52,493 nt of DNA from positions 1 to 52,493 of the forward strand of contig NZ_JBHLWI010000055.1 in assembly GCF_042432905.1 (NCBI RefSeq), in the 5' to 3' direction. The stretch is from Fontibacter flavus (lineage in GTDB: Bacteria; Bacteroidota; Bacteroidia; Cytophagales; Cyclobacteriaceae). This document shows positions 8,559 through 16,918 of this stretch, in pieces (the stretch's first letter is position 1; every line of letters begins with the position of its first letter). The notes under the pieces were generated by a model. The model was given only the letters and a program-made list of their open reading frames with translations, searched no databases and had not been told where the DNA came from. A program made the translations under genes and the position numbers.

Positions 8559-9442
8559 GCCTGGACCAAATGCACGGAAGAACATCTGTTGATCCACGTT
8601 GGCATGCTATTTATCTAGATGGTAGCCCATTCCCAGGGAATGAACACCCTGCTATGGTCACCTTACGCACTGGTAAGATGATCAAAAACCAGATTATGGG
8701 TGTTTTTGCCCCCGAAATCGATGCATACAGATGGATTCTTATCGACTCGGTACCAGAATTTAAAATAGGTGAAAAAAAACCATTTAGGGTCTTTGCATCA
8801 TTTCATGATATCACCCCTATCAAAGAAATTGAAAATCAACTTAAAGAGAACCGTGCTAATCTTAATCTGATCATTGAAAGTTCCAAAGAATGCATCTGGT
8901 CTTTAGATAAAGATTTTAATATAGTTTATGCAAACAAAATGTCTCAAAGACTTTTTAATGAATATTTAGGTCTTCATTTAGAAAAAGATGACAATTTTTT
9001 GGCGCCACTTCCAATAGAAAGAAAAGAATTTTGGAGAAATAATTTCAAAAAGGTTTTTGATGGTGAGTCCATCAATTTAAATTTTAACTATGATTATGAG
9101 AATTTTAAAAAGTATTTCGAAGTAAGTATCACACCAATTAATGTCGAGGGAAAAATCATAGGCGCCGCAGCTCTTGCATTTGACAAGACTGAAACGACAA
9201 AATACTTGATGGCAATTGAAGAGCAAAATACCAGGCTAAGGGAAATTGCATGGATTCAATCACACGTGGTCAGAGCACCTCTTGCACGGCTAATGGGGTT
9301 AGTCAACCTCTTACAGGATGAACAATTAGAAACCCTAGAAGCAAACTTCTTTCTCCAGTCAATCTATACTTCTGCTTTGGAGTTGGATGATGTCATCAGA
9401 CAGACTGTAAATAAAACTGATCGTTTATCTAAAGAATTATAA
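8559..9442 (+). pseudogene. PAS and DHp-like C-terminal part of the same frameshifted sensor gene
   Basis: Translation in the third frame gives the end of the PAS domain (RTSVDPRWHAIYLDGSPFPG), a fourth PAS domain (NLNLIIESSKECIWSLD), then a helical segment with IAWIQSHVVRAPLARL. The histidine is residue 232 counted from the ATG at 8570. This resembles the dimerisation and phosphoacceptor domain of histidine kinases, but the protein ends 58 residues later with no N, G1 or G2 box, so there is no ATP-binding domain. The end appears natural, because the propeller sensor at 16919 ends in the same way. Autophosphorylation by this protein alone is not expected. Confidence 0.75.
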
Positions 9443-9729
9443 TTCTGGAACTTCAAATATCGTCCAACATTGTCATATGCTTTCTTTATGCATCTTTGTA
9501 CTGCTTCATCCATAGCTTCAATTCCAGCAATATTTATTTTATGAGAGCACAATGAATTCGGTTTATCTGACTCTAACTTACCTTATAGTTGCTGTTCTTT
9601 TAAATTAATTGCAACTCCTTATTATAATTGAAAATCAATCAAAGGGACTATCACATTTTCCAAATATATCATCTATAAAAGTCTGCTTGAAAAACTCAAC
9701 TTATAATATGGTAAAAAACAGCTGGATAA
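9443..9729. other. Intergenic stretch without a recognised gene
   Basis: This convergent gap lies between the broken sensor gene and the SMR gene. A short minus-strand reading frame (about 9441..9582, containing IEAMDEAVQRCIKKAYDNVG) looks faintly protein-like and might be a gene remnant, but I do not recognise it. No clear terminator hairpin is seen. Confidence 0.3.
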
Positions 9730-10056
9730 TCAATTAGAAACAGCCTTAAGCCCGATAATTGAACCTATTAATGCAGTAATAAATAATATCCTTAAAAATG
9801 TTGCTGGTTCTTTGAACACAAAAATCCCAACCAATACTGTTCCCACTGCTCCAATACCTGTCCAAACAGCATAGGCTGTTCCAATAGGTAATGATTGGGT
9901 TGCTTTAATTAAAAGTCCCATGCTGATGCTAAGAGTCACAACGAACCCTGCATACCAAAAATACATGTCAATTCCAAAACTCGATTTAGCCTTTCCTAGG
10001 CAAAAAGCAAAGGCCACCTCAAATAAACCAGCAATGATTAAAAGAACCCAATTCAT
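9730..10056 (-). CDS. Small multidrug resistance (SMR) family exporter, SugE/Gdx-like
   Basis: The 108-residue protein has four transmembrane helices and the membrane-embedded Glu13 (AGLFEVAF) that binds the cation and proton in all SMR transporters. The length is typical. The sequence around Glu13 and the WTGIGAVGT segment are close to the SugE/Gdx branch, known to export guanidinium or quaternary ammonium ions, while EmrE-type drug export cannot be excluded. No guanidine riboswitch is recognisable in the 41-base gap to the antiporter gene. It may be cotranscribed with that gene. Confidence 0.85.
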   Translation of the reverse strand: MNWVLLIIAGLFEVAFAFCLGKAKSSFGIDMYFWYAGFVVTLSISMGLLIKATQSLPIGTAYAVWTGIGAVGTVLVGIFVFKEPATFLRILFITALIGSIIGLKAVSN

Positions 10057-10097
10057 TTATTTTCAATAATTTTTTGATTTTGGAAGTATTAGGCTTT

Positions 10098-11054
10098 TTA
10101 CATTTCCAGACCCACCAAATAACCTGTATATAACAAATAAAAGCTGAGTAGAACAAATGCCTGCCAACGGTCCAATCGGTGTTTTTTACCAATGAACATG
10201 GCTAAAAAGAGAAACAAGGTCCCTCCCATTATCAGGTAAATATCAGTATTGAATGAAGATTGAAAGTTCAAAGGTCGAATTAATCCGCTAACCCCAAGAA
10301 TAAGGAAAATATTGAAAATATTGGAACCAACGATATTTCCAATAGCAATATCTGCATTACGTTTCATGGCCGCTACAACTGAAGTCGCCAGTTCAGGTAA
10401 AGAGGTACCTGCAGCAACAATGGTAAGACCAATTATTTTTTCACTGACTCCAAGTGACTGTGCCATAGCGACGGCATTATCCACCACTAGTTTTCCTCCG
10501 AGCACTAAACCTCCTAAACCTGCAAATATCAAAACCCATATTTTCAATGTGGTATAATCTTTAGCTACTACCACTTCAATATTGGGGTCAGTTTTCAGTT
10601 GCGTCGCTACATATACGAGAAAAGCAATGAAAAAGACCAAAAGCAATGCCGCATCATATCTTGAAAGCAATCCTGAGGATCCGAAAAAATAGTTATTGAC
10701 TAAGAATAATAAGAATAAGGCCGCTAAAAATGAAAAGGGGATTTCCTTCCATACAGTACTTGATTGTACATATAGTGGAGTGATGATGCCGGCAATTCCC
10801 AAAATGACAAAAAGATTGAAGTTGTTCGAACCTATTATGTTCCCAAAAACTATATCTGAATAACCTTCTGATGCAGCAACCACGTTAACCACAAGCTCTG
10901 GAGCAGATGTCCCAAAAGCCACTATAGTCAAACCAATAGCAAGATCAGAGACCTTGTTTTTCTTCGCCAGTACAGAGGCGCCATCTACCAACCAATCAGC
11001 ACCTTTGACCAATAGTACAAGACCTCCTGCAAGAAGTAATAATTGAAGAACCAT
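10098..11054 (-). CDS. CaCA-family calcium/sodium antiporter (YrbG-like)
   Basis: This 318-residue membrane protein consists of two homologous halves of five helices. Each half has the ion-binding alpha repeat: GTSAPE with GNIIGSNNFN in the first and GTSLPE with GNIVGSNIFN in the second. These are the signature sequences of K+-independent Ca2+/Na+ exchangers (NCX/YrbG). The acidic residues in both motifs are intact, so the protein should be functional. It would extrude Ca2+ or use the sodium gradient across the inner membrane. Confidence 0.92.
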   Translation of the reverse strand: MVLQLLLLAGGLVLLVKGADWLVDGASVLAKKNKVSDLAIGLTIVAFGTSAPELVVNVVAASEGYSDIVFGNIIGSNNFNLFVILGIAGIITPLYVQSSTVWKEIPFSFLAALFLLFLVNNYFFGSSGLLSRYDAALLLVFFIAFLVYVATQLKTDPNIEVVVAKDYTTLKIWVLIFAGLGGLVLGGKLVVDNAVAMAQSLGVSEKIIGLTIVAAGTSLPELATSVVAAMKRNADIAIGNIVGSNIFNIFLILGVSGLIRPLNFQSSFNTDIYLIMGGTLFLFLAMFIGKKHRLDRWQAFVLLSFYLLYTGYLVGLEM

Positions 11055-11182
11055 AGCTGATTTAATATTGAAAAGCAGCTATAAAGTTGGTGATTTATCT
11101 GTGAATAATTGTGATTTGAATTAATAAATCTCAAAATTAAATTTACAATTTATAACTCCATAAATCATTGATCCAGCTCCTC

Positions 11183-13609
11183 CTACTCCACCTTAAACGC
11201 ATCCACCGGATTGATCATAGCAGCACGGATAGATTGAGAACTTACAGTCACTGCAGCAATAATGGTGGCTACCAATCCCGCGAAGAAGAAAACAGACCAG
11301 GAAATGGAAATTTTATAGGCAAAATTAGCCAACCAGCTATTCATCCCGAAATACGCGAGGGGAATAGCCAAAATAAAACCTATCAATACCAATTTCAGAA
11401 AATCCCTACCCAACAAACTCACTATCCCCCATATACTGGCACCCATTACCTTCCTGATACCGATTTCTTTCACCCTTCTTTCTGTGGCATAGGCTGAAAG
11501 ACCAAATAAGCCCAAAACAGAAATCAGAATGGCCAATCCTGCGAAGAAACCGAAAACTGTTCCCACTTTTTCCTCTGCTTCATACTGTTGATTAAAACGG
11601 TCTGCCACAAAATAATAATTAAAAGGAAAATCAGGTTTCATTGCCTGCCATTCTGCTTTTAGAAACTCTAAAGTCTCTTCTTTTGATTCTGATCTGATTT
11701 TTATGGCAACCTCATTGAATCGGTCCTGAGGAATCAAAAAAACCATGGGGCTTATGGGCTGATGTAAGCTTTCAAAATGGAAATCCTTCACTATGCCCAC
11801 TACATATCCTCTCCGGTTACCGTACAGGAACTGTTTGTCTATGGCCTCTTCTTCATTTTCCCAACCTATAGCCCGGACAGCAGACTGATTCAGAATAAAA
11901 GCCTCAGTGGAATCGCTTGCCATATTATAGTCAAAATCTCTTCCTGCCACAATTTTCATTTCAAAAGTCTTAAAAAAGGAATGGCTCACATGTATATCTG
12001 CAATCCTCACATCAATAGGAGAAAGCTCACCCCTGACTTCTGCCTGTGCCCCCTGAGCGTCAAGAAGACGACCCGATGGCAACCTGCTGCCTAATGACAC
12101 TTCTGAAACTCCCGAATTAGAAATCAGCCTTTCCCTCAACATTTCATAATTATCTGTAAACTCTACGTATGCGGGCAAGACTACAATCTCTTCTTTCTCA
12201 AAACCCAAATCTTTATCCTTCATAAAATCAAGCTGCTGAATGACAACGAGTACAGCTACGATCAGTACGATTGAAATGGCAAATTGACCAATGACCAGAA
12301 AAGACCTGAGTTTTTCATGAATGGAACCTATCTTATAGGTACCCTTCAGTACTTTGACAGGTTGAAACCCTGATAAAAAAAGTGAAGGATAACTTCCTGA
12401 AATCAGGCCAACGGCAATTACTAAAAACAATAAAGCTAAGATATAATAAGGACTATCTAAAAAATTTATTTCCAATTGTTTATTAGTAAAATCTCCAAAA
12501 GAATTTATACTCAAGGCCACCATGACTAAAGCAAGCAAAAGTGCAATAAAAGTCATGAATATTGTTTCACTCATGAACTGCTTCACTAACAGTGGCCTAT
12601 CTGCGCCAAGAACTTTTCTAAGCCCTACCTCCATCGCACGCTTGGCAGACCTTGCGGTCGCTAAATTCATAAAATTGATACAGGCTATCAACAATATGAA
12701 CACTGCAATTGCACTATAGATATAAACATATTCTATACTACCGTTAGGTTCTATTTCTGAATCTAAATTGGAATAAAGATGTATATCCCTCAATGGCCAC
12801 AAAAAGAGCTTGGTGCCCATCGAAGCTGAAAAACCTTGGGCACTTGGCGGTATATGTCTGTCAATAAAAGCTGGCAACTCAGCTTCTAAATCCTCGGCAT
12901 CAATTCCCTCTTCCAAAAGCAAATAGGTTGAAAAACTGTTACTGCCAAAATTTTTCATGACGGCTTCATATCCTCCGTAAAACTCTACAACGGGTTCCAT
13001 GGAAGCCAAGAAATCCAATTGGAAATGAGAATTATCGGGAACATCTTCCATGATCCCACGAACCTGCATATCCATAGACGCAGAGCCAATTTTGACTTCC
13101 ATATATTCTCCCATAGCAGATTGATCCCCGAAATATTTCTTTGCCATGGATTGAGTCAAAACCAAACCATCAGGAAATGTAAGGGCTGTCGATGGATCTC
13201 CTTCTACTAATTTCCAAGAGAACACCTTGAATACTTCAGGGTCAGAAAAAAAGAACTTGCTTTCTTCAAATACATCATCCCCTTCTTTGACGACAAGCTT
13301 GACATTCATCAATCTTACTGCTTCCTCAATCTTTCCTTGAAAATCCGATTTCAGCAATGGTCCGAAAGGAGGCGCTGCATGACCCAAATGAAGATTAGCT
13401 TCGCCATTTGGGTTAAACCATGCACGGGAAACCCTGAAAATCCTATCACCATGCTGATGATAATTATCATAGCTTAGCTCATGCTGGACAAAAATGAAAA
13501 TCAAAATACTTGCCGCCATACCGACAGACAAACCCAAAATATTGATCAAAATATAAACTGGGTTTTTCTTAAGGTTTCGGATGAAAATTTTCAGATAATT
13601 GAACAACAT
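11183..13609 (-). CDS. MacB/FtsX-type ABC transporter permease
   Basis: The 808-residue protein has the eight-helix double-FtsX architecture common in Bacteroidota: an N-terminal helix (about 20-40), a periplasmic MacB_PCD domain (about 60-250), three helices (about 285-390), a further helix near 440, a second periplasmic domain, and three C-terminal helices from about residue 690. Conserved FtsX phrases are MNLATARSAKRAMEVGLRK and GLSAYATERRVKEIGIRK. Such permeases couple ATP hydrolysis by a LolD/MacB-type ATPase to transport or release of periplasmic substrates. It is 54 bases downstream of a paralogue and likely in one operon with it. No ATPase is in this unit. Confidence 0.9.
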   Translation of the reverse strand: MLFNYLKIFIRNLKKNPVYILINILGLSVGMAASILIFIFVQHELSYDNYHQHGDRIFRVSRAWFNPNGEANLHLGHAAPPFGPLLKSDFQGKIEEAVRLMNVKLVVKEGDDVFEESKFFFSDPEVFKVFSWKLVEGDPSTALTFPDGLVLTQSMAKKYFGDQSAMGEYMEVKIGSASMDMQVRGIMEDVPDNSHFQLDFLASMEPVVEFYGGYEAVMKNFGSNSFSTYLLLEEGIDAEDLEAELPAFIDRHIPPSAQGFSASMGTKLFLWPLRDIHLYSNLDSEIEPNGSIEYVYIYSAIAVFILLIACINFMNLATARSAKRAMEVGLRKVLGADRPLLVKQFMSETIFMTFIALLLALVMVALSINSFGDFTNKQLEINFLDSPYYILALLFLVIAVGLISGSYPSLFLSGFQPVKVLKGTYKIGSIHEKLRSFLVIGQFAISIVLIVAVLVVIQQLDFMKDKDLGFEKEEIVVLPAYVEFTDNYEMLRERLISNSGVSEVSLGSRLPSGRLLDAQGAQAEVRGELSPIDVRIADIHVSHSFFKTFEMKIVAGRDFDYNMASDSTEAFILNQSAVRAIGWENEEEAIDKQFLYGNRRGYVVGIVKDFHFESLHQPISPMVFLIPQDRFNEVAIKIRSESKEETLEFLKAEWQAMKPDFPFNYYFVADRFNQQYEAEEKVGTVFGFFAGLAILISVLGLFGLSAYATERRVKEIGIRKVMGASIWGIVSLLGRDFLKLVLIGFILAIPLAYFGMNSWLANFAYKISISWSVFFFAGLVATIIAAVTVSSQSIRAAMINPVDAFKVE

Positions 13610-13663
13610 GATTGTGGGGTTTATTGAAGTTATGCTCTTTGAGTGAATTTAAGATTCCTGACT

Positions 13664-16066
13664 CTAGTCATCTTTCAAAGTCTTGGCAGGATTTTGTATA
13701 TATACTTTGACAGTTCTGAATCCAATGGTCATAAAGGAAATCGCCGCAACAATGAAGATTGCAGATAAGTAAACCCAGGCCGGTACATCTGAATGATAAG
13801 CAAAGCCCTTTGCCCACTCTTTACTGAACCATATCCCAAAAGCAACAGCCAGAATGGCTGATACAGCCAAGAGTGCAAAAAAATCAGCGGCAAGCACCTT
13901 TAATACATCTTCGAACTTTGCCCCAAGCACCTTTCGGATGCTGATTTCTCTTGTTCGCCTTAATGCCACATAAGAAACCAGGCCAAACAAACCCATGATG
14001 GCTATAAACACTGCTATTCCTGCAAATACAGTAAAGATCGCCCCAACTCTTTCCTCTGATCGGTACATGCGTGCATATTCTTGATCCACAAACTTGTAAT
14101 TGAAAGGTCTGTCAGGATATTGACTGGACCATAAAACTTCTAGTTTACTGAGATTTTCAGACGGATTTCCTTTTGGCAATTTTGCGAGAATGACATTTGC
14201 TTGTTCAGGGTCAACAACTATGGCTAGAGGCCCTACATGATGGTGCAGGGAATTGAAGTAGAAATCCTCAACTACTGCCTTAATGCCTGAAAGTCCTTCT
14301 TCTCCCAAACTCACTTTTCTACCTATTGCATCTTCAGGGGTCCAACCAAGTTCTTTAGCTGCAGATTCATTTAATATCAAAGAAAAATCAAACCCTTTTT
14401 CATATGCCTCTGTACGGCTGATATCATTTTCTGAAAAATCCTCACCAGCCAGGATAGTCAGGCCCAGAGTTTTGACTATATCCTGGTCTACCGAATAACC
14501 AGTAATCATGATTTCTTTATCATTATCACCTCCTGGGAATATTTTATAGCCAGCTTTTATATGGATAGGCATATCAGCTGCCAATGCTACCTGGCTTGCT
14601 ACACCTGTTCTCAACATTTCAGATTTAAAGCTCTTAATGGAATTTCTCATGTTGTAATGATAGGATAATGCCACCACTTCCTCCCTGTCATATCCAAGAT
14701 TAATGGTCTGCATGTAATCCAATTGATTTTTAACTACAATGGTCGATATCAATAGACCGATGGAGACAAAAAACTGAAACACCACCAAAGACTTCCTTAA
14801 CCAAGCTCCTCCTCCCATTTTGATGTTTTTTCCCAGGGCCTTCAAAGGCTCCATATTGGATAAAATCAGAGCCGGATAAAAACCAGACAAAAGACTGACC
14901 AAAATCAGGATAATGGCCATGACAAATACTCCCAATGGCGAAAAAAGCACGTTAAAATCAAAAGGAACTCCTGTTAAGGATTCAAAATTGGATGCTAGAA
15001 TAAAAAGAGCCAATAAACTGAACAACAAACTGCTGGCAGTCAGTAAAAAGGATTCAGAGATGAACTGACCAAAAAGCTGGGAACGACCCGCTCCCAAAAC
15101 TTTCCGCAGTCCAACTTCCTTATTCCGTTCTGTAGCTTCAGCCGTTGCCAGATTAACATAATTGATGATGCCGATGAAAATCAACAGTATTCCAACCAGT
15201 CCAAAAACATACAGGTAACGGATATCCGTCGTCGGTTTGATTGTTGAAATGGCACTATCCGAAACATGAATAGTGGTTACAGGCTGTAGATGAAAACTGG
15301 TTGTAAAACCATATGCTTTCATGGCTTCACCAAAATATTTGTCAGAAATTTGGTCTATTTTCCCCTTTATCTCAGACAGATTGAATCCTTCCTGAAATTT
15401 CACATAGGAATAATAATTGGAAGGTGACCATTCGGGGTTTCTTCCATGTCTGTGTGTCTTAAAAGATGCCAAAAAATCAAAATCTATATGACTATTGGAA
15501 GGAAAATCCTGCATAACACCAGTCACTAGGTAATCTGCACCATCCACTTTTAGGCTTTTCCCTGTTGCCTCTGCAGCTGAATTAAAGTACCTTTTGGCTG
15601 TCGATTCGGTCAAAACTATCTGATCAGGCTCATTCAAAACCAATGAAGGGTTTCCGGTAAGCAGAGTCAAGTCAAACACTTTGAAAAAATTATGATCTGC
15701 ATAGGCAAATTTGTTTTCTTCCTGATTGCCCAACCCGGCATCCACTAAAACAGAAGAAAATATACTCAGGTCAAAAACCAAGGTTCCTGTCTCCACCTCA
15801 GGCACCTCTTCTAGTAAAGTTGGTACCAAGCTGGAAGGTGTTGTACTCACCATTTGACCTTCAGCACCGGAAACAAATTCCTGATTGATCTTATATATCC
15901 TGTCATAATCCGAATACATTCGATCATAACTCCATTCATGATGAATGTAAAGGGAGATTGCCAAAAAACTTACTATGGCTATCGTAAGCCCTAAAATATT
16001 GATCCCTGAATAGAGCTTCCGCTTACTTAGGTTTCGCAATGAGACTTTTAAATAATTTTTCCACAT
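13664..16066 (-). CDS. MacB/FtsX-type ABC transporter permease (paralogue)
   Basis: The 800-residue protein has the same domain order as its downstream neighbour: N-terminal helix, MacB_PCD domain, an FtsX block around VNLATAEATERNKEVGLRK, a second periplasmic domain, and the last FtsX block around GLVSYVALRRTREISIRK. The two differ strongly in the periplasmic domains, so they are old paralogues, not a recent duplication. It is the first gene of a two-gene unit with an 850-base gap upstream. The partner ATPase is unknown; the ones at 5950 and 38156 are candidates. Confidence 0.9.
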   Translation of the reverse strand: MWKNYLKVSLRNLSKRKLYSGINILGLTIAIVSFLAISLYIHHEWSYDRMYSDYDRIYKINQEFVSGAEGQMVSTTPSSLVPTLLEEVPEVETGTLVFDLSIFSSVLVDAGLGNQEENKFAYADHNFFKVFDLTLLTGNPSLVLNEPDQIVLTESTAKRYFNSAAEATGKSLKVDGADYLVTGVMQDFPSNSHIDFDFLASFKTHRHGRNPEWSPSNYYSYVKFQEGFNLSEIKGKIDQISDKYFGEAMKAYGFTTSFHLQPVTTIHVSDSAISTIKPTTDIRYLYVFGLVGILLIFIGIINYVNLATAEATERNKEVGLRKVLGAGRSQLFGQFISESFLLTASSLLFSLLALFILASNFESLTGVPFDFNVLFSPLGVFVMAIILILVSLLSGFYPALILSNMEPLKALGKNIKMGGGAWLRKSLVVFQFFVSIGLLISTIVVKNQLDYMQTINLGYDREEVVALSYHYNMRNSIKSFKSEMLRTGVASQVALAADMPIHIKAGYKIFPGGDNDKEIMITGYSVDQDIVKTLGLTILAGEDFSENDISRTEAYEKGFDFSLILNESAAKELGWTPEDAIGRKVSLGEEGLSGIKAVVEDFYFNSLHHHVGPLAIVVDPEQANVILAKLPKGNPSENLSKLEVLWSSQYPDRPFNYKFVDQEYARMYRSEERVGAIFTVFAGIAVFIAIMGLFGLVSYVALRRTREISIRKVLGAKFEDVLKVLAADFFALLAVSAILAVAFGIWFSKEWAKGFAYHSDVPAWVYLSAIFIVAAISFMTIGFRTVKVYIQNPAKTLKDD

Positions 16067-16918
16067 AAGAAATCAGACTAATAAATGGTTTAAACAGTGA
16101 TGGACCTACTTACTTGAAAGGCACTTAGCAATCAATCTCAGACCTTACAAAACAAGTAGGTAAGAAACTATAAGATTTATAGGTACTTACCCAGTATTAT
16201 GCCAAGTACATAACCTTAAAAAAAGCAGCAAAAGGGCATTTTTGTTGATTTTATATATTAAAACACGGACAGTATTGTTCGCTCGCGGTCAATGATCTTT
16301 ATTATGAAGGCTAAATGAATTTTACTATTACCTGAAGTCTTTAATCCATCTTGGGATCATACTGTGTTACTTTCAAGACTATAAATTACTTCAAATTTCC
16401 GGAGGCATTTAAGAGATGTTGGATTGAACGTAATTTGAACTTTATCAAAAAACATGAAGCTCTGAAATATTTTAAAACTTAAAAAATTACTCTTGACAAG
16501 CACATAAATGCAGGTTTTTTTTCAACATTAATTTCCTGAATTTTTGTATTTGGAAAATTAGCTTATTGACGCTTTATTACAGATTGTTTCATAAAAATGT
16601 TTTATTATTTTCTAAAGGGCATATGACGTCAAATGAAAAACATTTCCCTTTCAATGAAAGGGAAATTGCAATAAATACTTGTTTAACAGCAGATTTTCGA
16701 CAAAAGAAAAACTTGACTCTCCAAATCTGATCCTCTTCATGTGTTAATATTAGCCATAAATGGCACTTAATTTGTAAAAAGAATTTGAAACACCTGATAA
16801 ATAGACACTTAACTTAATGAAAAGCAATTGTTTATAGTGAAATTCTCCCTCAAAAACTCGATTTGAATCAATGTGATTTTGTTCACTTAATCTCCAAAAA
16901 CCAACTACTTCTAAGATT
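16067..16918. other. Long divergent intergenic region, 850 bases
   Basis: No convincing gene is seen. It contains a GTTCGC-type motif (16275..16291) and a perfect 11-bp hairpin (16642..16666). The rest is AT-rich. Both flanking genes start from this region, so it should contain at least two promoters, but I cannot place them reliably. Confidence 0.5.
16642..16666. other. Perfect 11-bp inverted repeat
   Basis: ATTTCCCTTTC and GAAAGGGAAAT are separated by three bases (AAT). A run of A precedes the hairpin and no T run follows directly, so terminator function is uncertain. It could be an operator, an RNA hairpin or the end of a small RNA. Confidence 0.45.

Noticed and set aside
9364..9582. Minus-strand small gene
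   Set aside because: About half overlaps the 3' end of the sensor gene in antisense, the only start is TTG, and the sequence matches no family I know. A remnant remains possible.
10057..10097. Guanidine riboswitch for the SMR exporter
   Set aside because: The gap is only 41 bases of AT-rich DNA without the conserved ykkC or mini-ykkC elements.
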